Source of the DNA: Chloroflexota bacterium
GTDB lineage: Bacteria; Chloroflexota; UBA11872
Direction of reading: 5' to 3'
Assembly (NCBI GenBank): GCA_022820025.1
Contig: JAJEGF010000083.1
Span: forward strand, 1 to 64,000
Length of the DNA stretch: 64,000 bases
The notes under the pieces were generated by a model that was not told the origin of the DNA, searched no databases, and was given only the letters and a program-made list of their open reading frames with translations. Positions 9,103-20,694 of the stretch are shown piece by piece (position 1 is the first letter of the stretch; each line of letters starts with the position of its first letter). Position numbers and translations under genes: made by a program.

Positions 9103-9990
9103 ATGGACCTAGACAACATCTGGGAAAGCAACATCAACAACGACGATTACTACTCTGTGTATGAAGCAGCCGCCTTCCATATAATTCAAAATAATCCACA
9201 AGCCTCAACATCAGAGGTGGCTGATGTATTGACGAAGCAGAAATGGCAAGTGCTGCCTCGTGACATGGCTATCATTGCAAACAGAGTCTCCTACCTGGTG
9301 AAGACGTGGAGCGTGATGCGCACGATCAACAACATGGACACTGTATGCCACACTCTGCGTAGCCGCTTAATGGAAGGTACATATGGCAGCCCGCATCCAG
9401 GCTCGCATTATCTAGATGTAGGAGACTATGTCTATCCTTCAGTTGCAGGTGTCTTGCCCGGTGCCGCAGACAGCGCCGGAGCCTTAGCCGCCATAAAGTG
9501 GTACGCAGTTCATAGCCGTGAACTGCTCGGCAGCCTACGGCGTCCATGCCAAGACAAGACAGACTCGCAAGAGCATTGGTTATTAGACAGGCTCAGCCTT
9601 TGGCCTCACTTTCAAGATGTCATTAAGGCCCGAGACACCCTAGTTCACCACCCGGATGTTCGAGATAAACAGTCGGTACACACATTCTTAGACTTCTTGA
9701 GAAAGATGTCGCAAGCTCTAAGCAGAACTTCGTTTGCAGTGCCCAACCATCAAGGCAATCCTGACTTTCAGTTTCTAGGAGCCACGATTAAGGGTCTATC
9801 CGTTTGGAACGGCGTGACGCCCACTACAGAGGACTCGATCGTCGGTGTTACCATCAACTCGAAACTAGGAGAAACGGAGCCCTTGAGCCTCGTTGCCCTC
9901 ACGCGAGTCGCACAAAACAAAGTGCGCCTCACTTCCAGGGAGGGATACATGCTTGGACCTGAGGTTTTCTGTCCTGTTGACCAGCCTTGA
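9103..9990 (+). CDS. Unknown cargo protein with HEPN-like RDTLVHH motif
   Basis: A 295-residue soluble protein preceded by a plausible ribosome site (AGGAAAGG, 10 bp before the ATG). It is clearly richer in A/T than its neighbours, which suggests recent acquisition. I do not recognise a family. N-terminal helices (YEAAAFHIIQNNPQASTSEV, then VADVLTKQKW) are followed by a mid-protein segment VIKARDTLVHHPDVRDKQS, which fits the HEPN motif R-x4-H with a polar residue after the Arg. The C-terminal third looks beta-rich. A HEPN-type RNase or defence/toxin role is only inference from this motif. Confidence 0.7.
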   Translation: MDLDNIWESNINNDDYYSVYEAAAFHIIQNNPQASTSEVADVLTKQKWQVLPRDMAIIANRVSYLVKTWSVMRTINNMDTVCHTLRSRLMEGTYGSPHPGSHYLDVGDYVYPSVAGVLPGAADSAGALAAIKWYAVHSRELLGSLRRPCQDKTDSQEHWLLDRLSLWPHFQDVIKARDTLVHHPDVRDKQSVHTFLDFLRKMSQALSRTSFAVPNHQGNPDFQFLGATIKGLSVWNGVTPTTEDSIVGVTINSKLGETEPLSLVALTRVAQNKVRLTSREGYMLGPEVFCPVDQP

Positions 9991-10019
9991 TTTAGCGTAG
10001 GGACTGTTCCCGTGGGTAG

Positions 10020-10484
10020 CTAAGTCTCGCCCGGCTGGTGGATGGGGATGACGGCGTAGAACTCGCCCCGCTTGCCGTCCTCGGCGGCGGCCAGCATGAC
10101 CAGCAGATAGGCCCGGTCCTTGTCCAGGTCAGGGTCCTCGTTCAGGTCGGGATACTCCCACGAAAATTCCCAGCCGTCGCTGCGCTTCTTCTCCCCGCCC
10201 TTGACGCCGTATACGGCGGTGATCCAGTCGCCCATGTCGGCGTCCCTCACCGCGTAGAAGAGACTCTCGATCTTGCGGTCGAAGATGGGACGGGGGACGA
10301 ACTGGCCGTCTCCCTTGCGTTCTACGAACTCCCGGTCGGCGTTGACCAGGGTCAGCTCGTCGCCGGGCGGGGTCTGGGCGAGAACCGTGTTGCTCGCGGG
10401 TATCGCCAGCAGCGCTGCGAGGAGCAGCTCGGATGCCATGGGAATCAGTCGCCTGGCCGACCGGAGTTTCGATTTCAGCGCCAC
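10020..10484 (-). CDS. Small secreted protein of unknown function
   Basis: About 154 residues starting at GTG 10484, which follows a good AGAGGTGG ribosome site; GTG 10493 and ATG 10439 are alternatives. The N-terminus is a classical signal peptide (positive KSKLRSARR, hydrophobic MASELLLAALLAIPA, cleavage likely after VLAQ). The mature part is acidic and predicted periplasmic/exported: EFVERKGDGQFVPRPIFDRK, then DMGDWITAVYGVKGG and an Asp-rich DLNEDPDLDKDRAYLL. No family recognised. It is convergent with the cargo gene at 9103-9990. Confidence 0.6.
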   Translation of the reverse strand: MALKSKLRSARRLIPMASELLLAALLAIPASNTVLAQTPPGDELTLVNADREFVERKGDGQFVPRPIFDRKIESLFYAVRDADMGDWITAVYGVKGGEKKRSDGWEFSWEYPDLNEDPDLDKDRAYLLVMLAAAEDGKRGEFYAVIPIHQPGET

Positions 10485-10961
10485 GTTGTCCACCTCTCGG
10501 CGGTTTCGTGCGGCCCAGCGTTTCGGGGCCGCCGCAGGAGAGTGTGAACAAGCAAGAAACGGTTAGAAGCTACCCATAGAGTGCCTCACTCGTAATGCAC
10601 CTTACGAGGTCATTGGAAAGCGCCTCCATCTATGCAGTAATGGGGCTTTACAGGAAATTGAGTTTCTGGGGAAAACGAAGAGTGGGTCGTGGCAAAGCAG
10701 AATTGGCCTTAAATCACCCCCTACAGGACGTAAACAGCAACTATTTTGTTGAAAGAGTGCGTTCACGTAATCTGGCGCAAAACCCGCTCGACGTGGGGGC
10801 ACGCAACACGGCAAAACGGCGTTGGCGCGGAGAAACGGGCGCGAAACTCCGGCGACGTGGGGGTGCGTTACGTCCGTTGACCACCGGACCCGGCGACGGG
10901 CCAAGGCTGCGCCGTAGCTGGGGTGAAGTCGAAACGAGGTTCTGAGAAGGAGGAAATTGCC
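10485..10961. other. Leader region of the HTH pseudogene
   Basis: No gene seen. The sequence CGACGTGGGGG occurs twice, starting at about 10789 and 10854, each followed by a related but differing CACGCAAC or TGCGTTAC. This is possibly a tandem operator or recombination site for the downstream HTH gene. The stretch ends in the ribosome site GAAGGAGG. Confidence 0.35.
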
Positions 10962-11790
10962 ATGAAATCGACCGAACACGGCATCTCGGAGAGCAAGGCG
11001 GTGGAGAACATGTGCCACATGCGGATCATGGCGCTGCTGCAAGAGCTGGTGAGAAAGCGGGGTCCCAGGGGCGCGGCCCGGGTGCTGGAGATCGACCCCA
11101 AGACCGTGGGCGAGAGCATCAGGACTGGACAGCTCTCACGGCGGACGCGGGACGCCCTGGAGCGCGCGTTGCAGGAGGACATGGGCTCGGCCGCGGAGCG
11201 CCAGCGTGAGCGTGACGAGAAGCTGGAGGCCCGCGTCGATGCGGTGGAGCAGGGACAGGACGACCTGGGCAAGGAACTGCGCAGGCGGCTGGCCTCCGTC
11301 AAGGGCGGGCTGGCCTCCCTGCGAAGAGATGGACCGGACGGGACCGGGGCCGGGCACGCCGGCCCCGGTCCCTCCCCCAGGACACAGCCGGTGAGAAGGA
11401 CGTCTCGTCGGGCCGGGACTAGAATCCTCCGTCGAGGCTCTCGATGCGCCAGGAGTACCCCGACCCTGCGACGCTGGAGCCTGCCGAAGACGACGAGGAG
11501 ATATCCGGCGCGGCCTGGCCCCTCATCGTCCGGTGGCGGGAGCTGCTGGAGGCCCATCCGAACGGGGCGAGGGCGTCGAGTGGCTGACCACCCAGAAGCA
11601 CGTCTTGAAGGTCGCACTGGCCGTCCTCGACGACCACGGGATGACCCTGCCGCCTGAGAAGAAGCCGCTGCGGGACTTCGACCGTAGCGGTCAGATCACG
11701 TGGCGCAGGACCGCGCTCTCCGACACGTGGAGAGAGCGGAAGAGGGCCGAGTTCTGGAACCGGGTTAGGTTCGGACTCTGGGGGAAGTGA
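10962..11790 (+). pseudogene. HTH/coiled-coil regulator family, twice frameshifted
   Basis: The start ATG at 10962 follows GAAGGAGGAAATTGCC. Frame 1 encodes a small helix-turn-helix (LVRKRGPRGAARVLEIDPKT then VGESIRTGQLSRRTRDALER) and a coiled coil (RQRERDEKLEARVDAVEQGQ). Around 11400 it is replaced by a second frame encoding MRQEYPDPATLEPAEDDEEI and ISGAAWPLIVRWRELLEAHP. Near 11560 it is replaced by a third encoding GEGVEWLTTQKHVLKVALAV through RVRFGLWGK and a TGA at 11790. The three pieces read as one continuous protein of about 275 residues. I recall this family as recurrent in SAR202-type genomes. Whether the lesions are real or sequencing errors cannot be told here. Confidence 0.65.
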
Positions 11791-11820
11791 CCCGGCGGAT
11801 GGGACGCCGTCGTCTCGGGA

Positions 11821-12006
11821 TTACCTGCGCGACCGGATGATCCAGAACAGGTTCAGCGCGACGATTGCCGCGGCGGCGACCCACAGGAGCGTGCCAATGG
11901 TGGGGTTGTATTGCAGACCCACGCCAAGCCCGACGTAGAACACGACGAACGCCAGCACGAACAGCAGGCCGTGGGCGGCGGCTTTGGTTCTCACGCGGTT
12001 CATCAT
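11821..12006 (-). CDS. 61-residue two-helix membrane protein
   Basis: An ATG pair at 12001-12006 opens a frame with a basic N-terminus (MMNRVRTKAAAHG) and two membrane helices (LLFVLAFVVFYVGLGVGL and TLLWVAAAAIVALNLFWII), ending in RSRR. The basic ends suggest both termini are cytoplasmic. The function is unknown. It is convergent with the HTH pseudogene. Confidence 0.5.
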   Translation of the reverse strand: MMNRVRTKAAAHGLLFVLAFVVFYVGLGVGLQYNPTIGTLLWVAAAAIVALNLFWIIRSRR

Positions 12007-13790
<1,784 letters not shown>

Positions 13791-14042
13791 CGGGCCGGTC
13801 CTTCCACAGGATGCCCGGAGGCACTCTCATCGATGGGAGTGGCCTTACCCGCCCCTCAAACCTCCACTCGCCTCGTCAATTCCATGTATGCCGTCATTTC
13901 GCGTTTCCGGCCACAACTCTCCTTCAATGTGTGCGAGCCTTTTTTCTTGCCCGCCGCGTCCTGACCGGCTGGCCGAGTCCTGGACCGGGCGGCCCCTGTG
14001 CTAAAGGGGCCGTCCTGATCGTTGTAGCCGTTCGACGCCCCG

Positions 14043-14929
14043 CTAGTCCTCGCTCAGTTCAGCAACCTTCCCCTTCAGCCATCGCAGGCCGCCGTTGTTC
14101 ACCTTTGTCTCGGACACCCAGCCTTCCTCCGTGGGGTCTCCCATGAAGAACCGGGGTATCACCGAGTCGGTCACCCCGGCCAGCCGGTCAACGCCATCCT
14201 GCACGTCACCGATGACCTCGCTGTACGAGATACCGGCGTCTTTCAGCAGCTTGACCGCTTGGTTGCAGCGGTCCACCGCAGCGTCCCCGTCGTTGGGGTC
14301 GTAGTAGATGACGAAGGTGACGGCGGGGGGTTGAATCCTGCTGGTCCTCCTCCACTACCGCCGCCGTGGCGGCGCTGGTCAGGGACTCGGCGTTGCCGGC
14401 GTCGTCGCTGAAGTACACCCGCACACTGATGGCCTCGCCCACATCGCCAGTCACCAGCGTATAGCTGGAGCCGGTGGCTCCCGATATGTCCGACCCGTCG
14501 GCCAGCCACTGGTAGACGAAGCTTTGCGTTGTCCAGCCCGTCGGCGTCGCTGATGCCCGAGGTGGCCGCCGTCAGAGTCTCTCCCACCTGGGCCGTGCCG
14601 CTGATTGTGGGCGCGCCGGAGACCGGAGTGTTGGCAGGCGGCGCGTTGGTGGTGGCGCTGCCTTCAGCCGAGTCGCCGTCGGCGGTTGAACCGGCGATGG
14701 TGTGGCGGGCGGTGACGCGCACCGTGTAGGCCGTCTCCGCCTCCAGGGCGGTGATCCGCCCGCTCGTGACCGCCGTCTCCGAGCTCGCGACGGCGCTGTA
14801 GGCGCCGCCCGCCGTCTTCCAGGCCACCACGTAGCCCGTGGCGCCCGGGACCGCCGGCCAGGACACCTCGAGGGCGTCGCTGCTGCACTCGACCGCCGCG
14901 ACGCGGACAGCACTCCCGCCGGAGGGCAC
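14043..14929 (-). pseudogene. Surface protein remnant: FN3 + Ig-like repeat + C-terminal domain
   Basis: Reading leftward, 14929-14560 gives a fibronectin-III module (SDALEVSWPAVPGATGYVVA, ITALEAETAYTVRVTA) and the start of an Ig-like repeat (PTISGTAQVGETLTAATSGI). After a frameshift near 14540 the repeat continues (YQWLADGSDISGATGSSYTL, DVGEAISVRVYFSDDAGNAE). A second shift near 14330 leads to FVIYYDPNDGDAAVDRCNQA and a domain ending in VAELSED. That last piece, with SVIPRFFMG, might be thioredoxin-fold-like, but this is weak. The protein lacks its N-terminus: the junction at about 14930 butts against response regulator remnant 3. Confidence 0.65.
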
Positions 14930-14937
14930 GAGACCGC

Positions 14938-15645
14938 ACTCGGGTCCTGGCGGTGGTCGACAACCCCCTGGACCTGCGCTACATCCGGGACGCCCTGACC
15001 CATGTGGGTTACGTCCCCATCGTGACCGCCGACCCGGACGATGTGCCCCGCCTCATGGAGGAGGAGCGTCCCCACCTGGTGCTGATGGACCTGGTGTTGC
15101 CGGAGAGCGAAGGGGTGAAACTCATGGAGGCCATCCTGGCGACCACCGAGGTTCCCGTGATCTTCGTCTCCGCCTACGGCTAGGAGGCGAACGTCACCAG
15201 GGCGCTGGACATGGGGGCCGTGGACTACGTGGCCAAGCCCTTCGCGCCCTCGGAATTGGGGGCCAGGATACGCGCCGCGCTCCGGCAGCGGGCCGGACTG
15301 GGCCGGGCGGGACAGCCCCAGCCCTACGCGCTGGGGGACCTGGCTATCGACTACGCCGAGCGCCGGGTGGCCCTGGGCGGACGTCCGGTGGAGCTCACCC
15401 CGACCGAGTACGGGGTACTCGTCGAGCTATCGTCCCATGACGGGATGGTCCTGACCTACGGCCAGCTGCTGCTCAGGGTCTGGGGCCTGGGCCACTCCGG
15501 TAACTCGGGGCTGGTGCGGACCATCGTGAACAGGCTGCGCCGGAAGCTGGGGGACAACGCCAACGCCCCCTCCTACATCTTCAACGAGCCGGGGGTCGGG
15601 TACCGCATGGGCCGGAGTGAACAATCGAACGAGGGGAGACTCTGA
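14938..15645 (+). pseudogene. Response regulator remnant 3, near full length with TAG
   Basis: The receiver (RVLAVVDNPLDLRYIRDALT, LVLMDLVLPESEG with the phospho-Asp, VPVIFVSAYG) is stopped by an in-frame TAG at 15181-15183. The frame then resumes with the conserved Lys (MGAVDYVAKPFAPSELGARI) and the OmpR winged helix (RPVELTPTEYGVLVELSSHD, RTIVNRLRRKLGDNANAP, GYRMG). The start codon is missing because the left junction cuts into the first strand. It is followed 70 bp later by a universal stress protein gene. Confidence 0.75.
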
Positions 15646-15718
15646 CCGCGATGGGCATTCCCCCAACGAGCTTGAGCAACGCCTTCAATCCAATGACTCG
15701 CCGAGGAGGGTTATGACC

Positions 15719-16642
15719 ATGTATTCGAAGGTGATCGTTCCACTTGACGGATCGGATCTTGCCGAGCAGGCCCTGTCCTACGCGCCGCTGGTCGCCTCGT
15801 CGATGTCGGTCCCCATTGAACTGGTGGAAGCCTGCCACATCCTGGCTCCTGCCATCCTCGACACGCACACGAGGCATGTCGTCGATACGATGCTGTCGGC
15901 AAGGCAGCGCCGTGCGGAGGAATACCTCGCGGGCGTCCGGGACCGGTTGGAGGCGTCCGGCAGCTCGGCATCGGTCTCGACGTTGCGCGGTATGCCTGCC
16001 GACGCCATAGTGACCCATGCAACGACCGACCCCAGGGCGCTGGTCGTCATGTCGACTCACGGAAGGGGAGGAATCGCTCCCTGGACTCTGGGCAGCGTGA
16101 CAGACAGAGTGCTCCACTCCATCCCCAACCCGCTGCTCATCGTTCGCGCCGCGGCGACAAGCGTGGCGACACTTGTGCAGGTAGAGACGGTACTGGCCCC
16201 GTTGGATGGGTCAGCAAGGGCGGAACTGTCGCTTCCCCACGTCAGCGCCATGGCGGGAGCGCTCGGAGCGAGCATCTCGCTGCTTAGGGTAACTCCCACC
16301 ACGGAATACTACCGGGAGCATCTGGGCGAGCTGCCGCTTGGGAGTTACGGGAAGTCCCAGGGGATTTCCGCCGAGGAGCAGGCTGACGCCGACGCCAAGG
16401 CGGTGGAGGCATACCTCTCCAGCGTAAGACATCGCCTGGACGGTGAGGAAGGCCACGAAGTCTCCATCGACCACCTACAGAGCCTGAATGTCGCTCAAGC
16501 CATCATGGACAGTGCTTCTCTGCAACCCTCCCTGGTGGCGATGGCAAGCCAGGGCCTCGGAGGGGCCGGACGGTCGGCGGTGGGAAGCATCACCGGGCGG
16601 GTGGCGCGCCACATCGCCGCGCCGGTGCTGGTCATCCGGTGA
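15719..16642 (+). CDS. Tandem universal stress protein (two UspA domains)
   Basis: 307 residues. ATG 15719 is 9 bp after AGGAGG; the ATG at 15713 is only 3 bp after it, so the second is preferred. Domain 1 (MYSKVIVPLDGSDLAEQALS) ends with the ATP-binding signature HGRGGIAPWTLGSVTDRVLH. Domain 2 (VLAPLDGSARAELSLPHVSA) ends with SQGLGGAGRSAVGSITGRVA and PVLVIR. Both have the G-x2-G-x9-G(S/T) nucleotide-binding pattern. Cytosolic stress-response protein. It is an intact gene beside a dead regulator, and the neighbourhood was once duplicated (see 8688-8947). Confidence 0.85.
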   Translation: MYSKVIVPLDGSDLAEQALSYAPLVASSMSVPIELVEACHILAPAILDTHTRHVVDTMLSARQRRAEEYLAGVRDRLEASGSSASVSTLRGMPADAIVTHATTDPRALVVMSTHGRGGIAPWTLGSVTDRVLHSIPNPLLIVRAAATSVATLVQVETVLAPLDGSARAELSLPHVSAMAGALGASISLLRVTPTTEYYREHLGELPLGSYGKSQGISAEEQADADAKAVEAYLSSVRHRLDGEEGHEVSIDHLQSLNVAQAIMDSASLQPSLVAMASQGLGGAGRSAVGSITGRVARHIAAPVLVIR

Positions 16643-16966
16643 GCAGTCATCCGCGTGCCCAGGTTGTCAAGCCGCTTATACACGGTTCGGCGGTTAGCCC
16701 TCGTGTAACACGATCAGCCATTGAGTCGCCGCCACACGAGTCGAAAGGGAGAGACAATGGATGAGGCTAGGGGCCGGTCAAGCCGAAGGGCCACAAGAGC
16801 AAGGCCCAGGCCCCGTCACCAAGTGGGCGGTGAAACGGGAACGGGCGGCTGAGCCCAAGTCGCCCCGGGACGCTAGGCCGCCCAACACATGGCGAGGGCT
16901 CCGACTGTAGAGACTCCAAGTACCCTCAGCGAAATGTGTGCTGCGGGGACTTATGGAGGGGAGAGT
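16643..16966. other. Gap, possible 31-residue basic ORF
   Basis: No established gene. A short frame at 16757-16852 (MDEARGRSSRRATRARPRPR) follows AAAGGGAGAG at good spacing, but it has no hydrophobic segment or recognisable motif and may be chance. Confidence 0.25.
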
Positions 16967-17932
16967 ATGGATCAAGGTGCTTTGGACTTCTCTTATGAAA
17001 AGGCGATGCTCGAGGACGGCACCACCGGATGGAGAGTTTGTGTAGATGAGGGCTCCGGGCCATGTCTAGCTGCAACGGGGGCGACCCTAGCTGATGCGTT
17101 GGAGAGGGCGTACGCATCCTACGGCATCAGAGTGTTGGACAAGACGGGTTTCCCTCCGGGGAAGATCTCACGCTTTCCTAAAGACGCCAATCTCGTCCGC
17201 AACGTAGCGGTGCTCCGAACCGGCCTGTACTCGCTTTATTGTGAGGTTAAGGACCTTGAATGGAAGCTGCCCAGGAGAGCTCACTCAGCCCAGGAGTTCG
17301 ATGTAAACGGCATCTACGCCCAGCTCGCGGTCAAGTTCGATTGGTTTAGCGTGAGCATGCTCAACCTCATGGAGGGCGTGAGCCTGCTGAACACGCTCGC
17401 CACTATTGGGGACTATCACAAGTTGGCCTCCACTCCGAGAGGGATGAAAGTCATACAGAGACAAGCAAGGGAGTACACGAAGTCCATTCCTGAAGCTAAG
17501 CCGCTGCGGTTGTGGAGGAACAAAGTGGCTGCTCACAGGTCCGGCATAGCACCCCCTCCTAAACGAGGTTCAGGGGATTCCATGACTACTAAGCTCATAT
17601 CGCTTGCGGGAATACAGGTCGGAGCGAAGAATGGGAGGTATGTCGCTCCGGGTATGATCCCTTCCGAGAGCGGGCAGGCAGTCGACACACTCGGAGTAGT
17701 GGAGTGGTCACTCACCGAGACCTGGGAAAACTTGGCGCGCGCTCGATACCAATGGCTAGACGATGGGAGCTTCTTTGATGAGGTGAGCTCCTGGAACATA
17801 GGACCGGGACGTCAACTACATGGAATGGACCTTCGGAGTTTAGATCTGACCGAACAGCAGATGAAGGAGCTACGAGAGGGACTTGACGCAAGGAGGCCCC
17901 CATCAGCCCTCTTCGAGGAGCCAAAGCAGTAA
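16967..17932 (+). CDS. Unknown cargo protein with HEPN-like RNKVAAH motif
   Basis: 321 residues. I chose ATG 16967 because GGAGGGGAGAG lies just upstream; the frame is open from 16889. The first 75 residues (GALDFSYEKAMLEDGTTGWR, LADALERAYASYG) resemble a small alpha/beta domain. The middle is helical (VLRTGLYSLYCEVKDLEWKL, LAVKFDWFSVSMLNLMEGVS). Then comes PLRLWRNKVAAHRSG, fitting the HEPN R-x(4-6)-H motif with Asn after Arg, as in HEPN RNases and many hypothetical helical proteins. Function is not established. It is convergent with the 312-aa protein at 18282-19220. Confidence 0.7.
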   Translation: MDQGALDFSYEKAMLEDGTTGWRVCVDEGSGPCLAATGATLADALERAYASYGIRVLDKTGFPPGKISRFPKDANLVRNVAVLRTGLYSLYCEVKDLEWKLPRRAHSAQEFDVNGIYAQLAVKFDWFSVSMLNLMEGVSLLNTLATIGDYHKLASTPRGMKVIQRQAREYTKSIPEAKPLRLWRNKVAAHRSGIAPPPKRGSGDSMTTKLISLAGIQVGAKNGRYVAPGMIPSESGQAVDTLGVVEWSLTETWENLARARYQWLDDGSFFDEVSSWNIGPGRQLHGMDLRSLDLTEQQMKELREGLDARRPPSALFEEPKQ

Positions 17933-18281
17933 ACTCACGATTGGCTAGGGTGTGCCGGGTCCTTTGAAGAGTTCTCGATAGCCCCGGAAACCTCAACGGC
18001 GAGAGCAAAGGCCTCTTCTACCCTGTGCCATTTGCTGACCTCGCTGTCAGCTGCCGGGCTCCGTGGTGTAGAGTCGTGGAAAGGCGATCTGACATACCTC
18101 GCCCCGAACGTAGTGGGACCAGGTTGGATAACCCGTTTGTCGAACCCCTTTACCTCTGCGACTGTACCCAAATCGACTGTCCACGAGCACCCAATTGTTG
18201 TAAGCAAGGCGGCTCGCTAAGCCTCGAGCGGGCTAGATTCCCGCCGGTGTAGATACGAGTGCGAGCGGTTGGTTATCTGGA
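17933..18281. other. Convergent intergenic region
   Basis: 349 bp between two convergent cargo genes. No convincing terminator, RNA or ORF was seen. Confidence 0.45.
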
Positions 18282-19220
18282 TCAGAGGGGATGAAAGTCT
18301 GGAATGGCCATTGGGGTTGTACTGTAGGGCCCTACGGCCGCGAGTAGACCACGGGGCACGGGCATGACTTTTTTGTCGGTGTCGGTCTGTCGCCGGTCGC
18401 CAATCACGAACCTGTATTCCCGCTGTCCGCTGTAGTCTTGATGTTTCACGAACAGCGGCAGCAACGCCTTCACGCGAGAATCTTGTGAGTTGGCGGCGGC
18501 GGCGCACACAGCGAAAGGGTCACGCACGTATACCGCTGGGCCGTGAATGACGAGCATCAAGCGGTGATACGTCGTGCCTGTTGGCTCCCCGTCAAGGCTG
18601 TGGGCCATCGGCTCCTTCTCATCCTCGGGGGTGCCGTAGGCCGCAACATACGCTCGGCCAAGCTCCTGTGCGAACGTGCGAGCGCTCGGGATGTTCGTCT
18701 CGTGACAGTAGTTGGGGTCAAGGGACTCCCGAAGCAACTTGCGTTGGGCGTCGGCAGTCGGGGACATAGCGGTGCAGTAGAGCCAGTGGTCCGCGCCCCA
18801 CGTGTGGGTATCACGGTCGACCGTGATAGGGTCCACCAGGGTGATGTTGCAGTCAAGCACCTTGTACCCCATGAGCGCTGCCATGCTCCGCAGGTAGTCG
18901 TCCAGCTGTCGCTGCCAGGCCTCTGCGACAGCCAGAGGCACGCCTTCGCGCTTCACGACCTTGGTTACCTGGGCTTCATTTTCGTCGTGGATAAGCGTCT
19001 CGCCCTGCTGTCGGAAACACAGCGGTCGTGCAAGTTGAATGGTCTTGCATCGTTCGATAGCGTGCTCAACTCGACTGTATTTGACCAACTGCCCGATAGG
19101 CAAGCGCTCGGCGGGCGGCCTGAAGTCTAGGTGCCACGTGGAAATCATGTTGGCGTCGTGGTCTAGGCTGAAGCCTTCGTTGACGAACTGAGGCAGGTAA
19201 AGACTACTGGCGAACCGCAT
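18282..19220 (-). CDS. Unrecognised 312-residue protein
   Basis: An intact frame with a good coding appearance. Visible features are RFASSLYLPQFVNEGFSLDH at the N-terminus, a His/Cys-containing GADHWLYCTAMSP segment, and FVKHQDYSGQREYRFVIGDR near the C-terminus. I have seen the xQxEYRFxI pattern in uncharacterised proteins, often beside defence or toxin genes, but cannot name the family. No signal peptide or membrane segment, so probably cytosolic. Confidence 0.65.
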   Translation of the reverse strand: MRFASSLYLPQFVNEGFSLDHDANMISTWHLDFRPPAERLPIGQLVKYSRVEHAIERCKTIQLARPLCFRQQGETLIHDENEAQVTKVVKREGVPLAVAEAWQRQLDDYLRSMAALMGYKVLDCNITLVDPITVDRDTHTWGADHWLYCTAMSPTADAQRKLLRESLDPNYCHETNIPSARTFAQELGRAYVAAYGTPEDEKEPMAHSLDGEPTGTTYHRLMLVIHGPAVYVRDPFAVCAAAANSQDSRVKALLPLFVKHQDYSGQREYRFVIGDRRQTDTDKKVMPVPRGLLAAVGPYSTTPMAIPDFHPL

Positions 19221-19621
19221 GGGACAGCCTCCCCTCGCTACCTACACGACAACTCAATAACGGCTACCGTTACACCTGTCCCTCCTCTGATGAGGTCCGC
19301 CGCCCCAACTAAGGCGGCTATCCCCCGATCAGCCAGGGTCGTTTGTTCTCCACGGTTCGCAGCCATCCATCAAGTTTAGTCAGCCCCTTGTCTACCTTGG
19401 CACCCCTGAACTTCGCTGCCATCCAAGCTGTTCACCACGCCCTGAATCCACTGCGACTCACCCTGCGACATGGGTGGAGGTGGGGTGCGGCATTGCTGAA
19501 GATTCGAGACTAACGCCCTGCGGCCCGTTGTCAGTTGCCATTGTGGGTAAGTTTCCTAGTTTGAATTTGCCTCTCGTAAGTCCCTGATTGGTCAAGGCGG
19601 GCTCAAGAAGGCTCGAATACA
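19221..19621. other. Gap upstream of the 312-aa gene
   Basis: 400 bp with no gene. It contains the promoter region of the leftward gene ending at 18282 and the 3' flank of the serine recombinase remnant. Confidence 0.4.
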
Positions 19622-20650
19622 TCATTCAGGCCGTCCTAGGCCTCCCAGCCAAAGCTCGAAGATGGTACTTGCTTCAGTGCACGGTGGTGGACTCCGGTGC
19701 ACTGAAACAAGTACCGGGTCGTTCAAGGCCAATTTCTCAGTCGCCTTCCCTGGAATCTGGCTATCGCTCGGCATAGGGACGGCGTATCTGAGGAGATCGT
19801 CGTCCGGTATGACGACGATCTCCTTGACGAAGGACTGGATGAAGGCCCTGCGCTCGGTCAGTTCGCTGTGCTTCAGAAAGTCTCTCATTTCCTTGGCGTA
19901 GGCCTCGACGGTATTCACGTCGTCCAGAACAGACCTGCGCTGGGTCAAGACTGCCCTGGCCGCCGACGCCTCGTCCTCAAGAAGCTCCTGCCGGTCCCGG
20001 AGTTCCCTGATGTGGTTTCTAGCGTCGGCCATATCGACATTGTGGGTCTCCCCGATGAAGTGCCAGATGCGCCTGAGGTGCCGCTTCACATCCTCGAGCT
20101 CCTCGTCAATGGTCTCCAGCCTCTTGTGCTGCTCGGCGGCCACCTTGTCCATCTTCTCGTCTACGGTCTTCACCAGGTCGCGGATGCTTCCCTCGGTGAG
20201 TATGTTGGAGCGAACCTTTCGGATGACGAACTTCTCGAATTGTCGAGCGTTGAGCCTCGGGGTGTCGCAGGACCCGCCGCCCCGCTTCATGAGGGTCTGA
20301 CAGACGTGGTATGGGAACTTTCCACTCTTGGCGTACAAGCCGGTGAGTGCCCGGTTGCAGGCCTTGCACTTGACCAGCCCGCTGAGAAGGAAGGGGGCTT
20401 GCTGCTCTGCGTGGGTTGACGATCTTGGGCGCACGGGAGCGCATCAGGTTGGACACACGGTGGAACTGGGCCTTGGACACAATCGCCGGGAACGCATCGT
20501 CCACCTTCACTGGGTCGGCCCCGTCCTTGGCGTTGACGCCCCACATCAAGGTGCCGGTGTACGTCTCGTTGATGAGGATTGCGTGGAGGGTCGTCTTGCC
20601 CCAGGGCTTACCCCTGGGCTGGCGATGTCTTGGTGGAGCGAGTCGGGTAC
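19622..20650 (-). pseudogene. Large serine recombinase, C-terminal fragment 2 (frameshifted)
   Basis: From about 20650 leftward: TTLHAILINETYTGTLMWGV and VKVDDAFPAIVSKAQFHRVS (recombinase domain), a frameshift near 20435, then the zinc ribbon (FLLSGLVKCKACNRALTGLY, later GGGSCDTPRL), the coiled coil (MDKVAAEQHKRLETIDEELE) and the C-terminal FLKHSELTERRAFIQSFVKE with VVIPDDDLLRYAVPMP. The N-terminal catalytic resolvase domain with the active Ser is missing: the left-reading gene is cut at about 20650 where the aspartic-protease remnant begins. It does not match fragment 1 closely, so it comes from a different element. Confidence 0.8.
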
Positions 20651-20694
20651 CGGGCGATTCGCAGCTTCGGGGCCGGGTCCTGGCGGAGGAGGGA

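Noticed and set aside
10785-10880. Two CGACGTGGGGG motifs as a tandem repeat array
   Set aside because: Only two imperfect copies at about 65-bp spacing; noted as a possible operator but not called as a repeat.
18442-18455. TGTTTCACGAACAG, resembling half a parS site
   Set aside because: Only the left half matches, and it lies inside a coding region.
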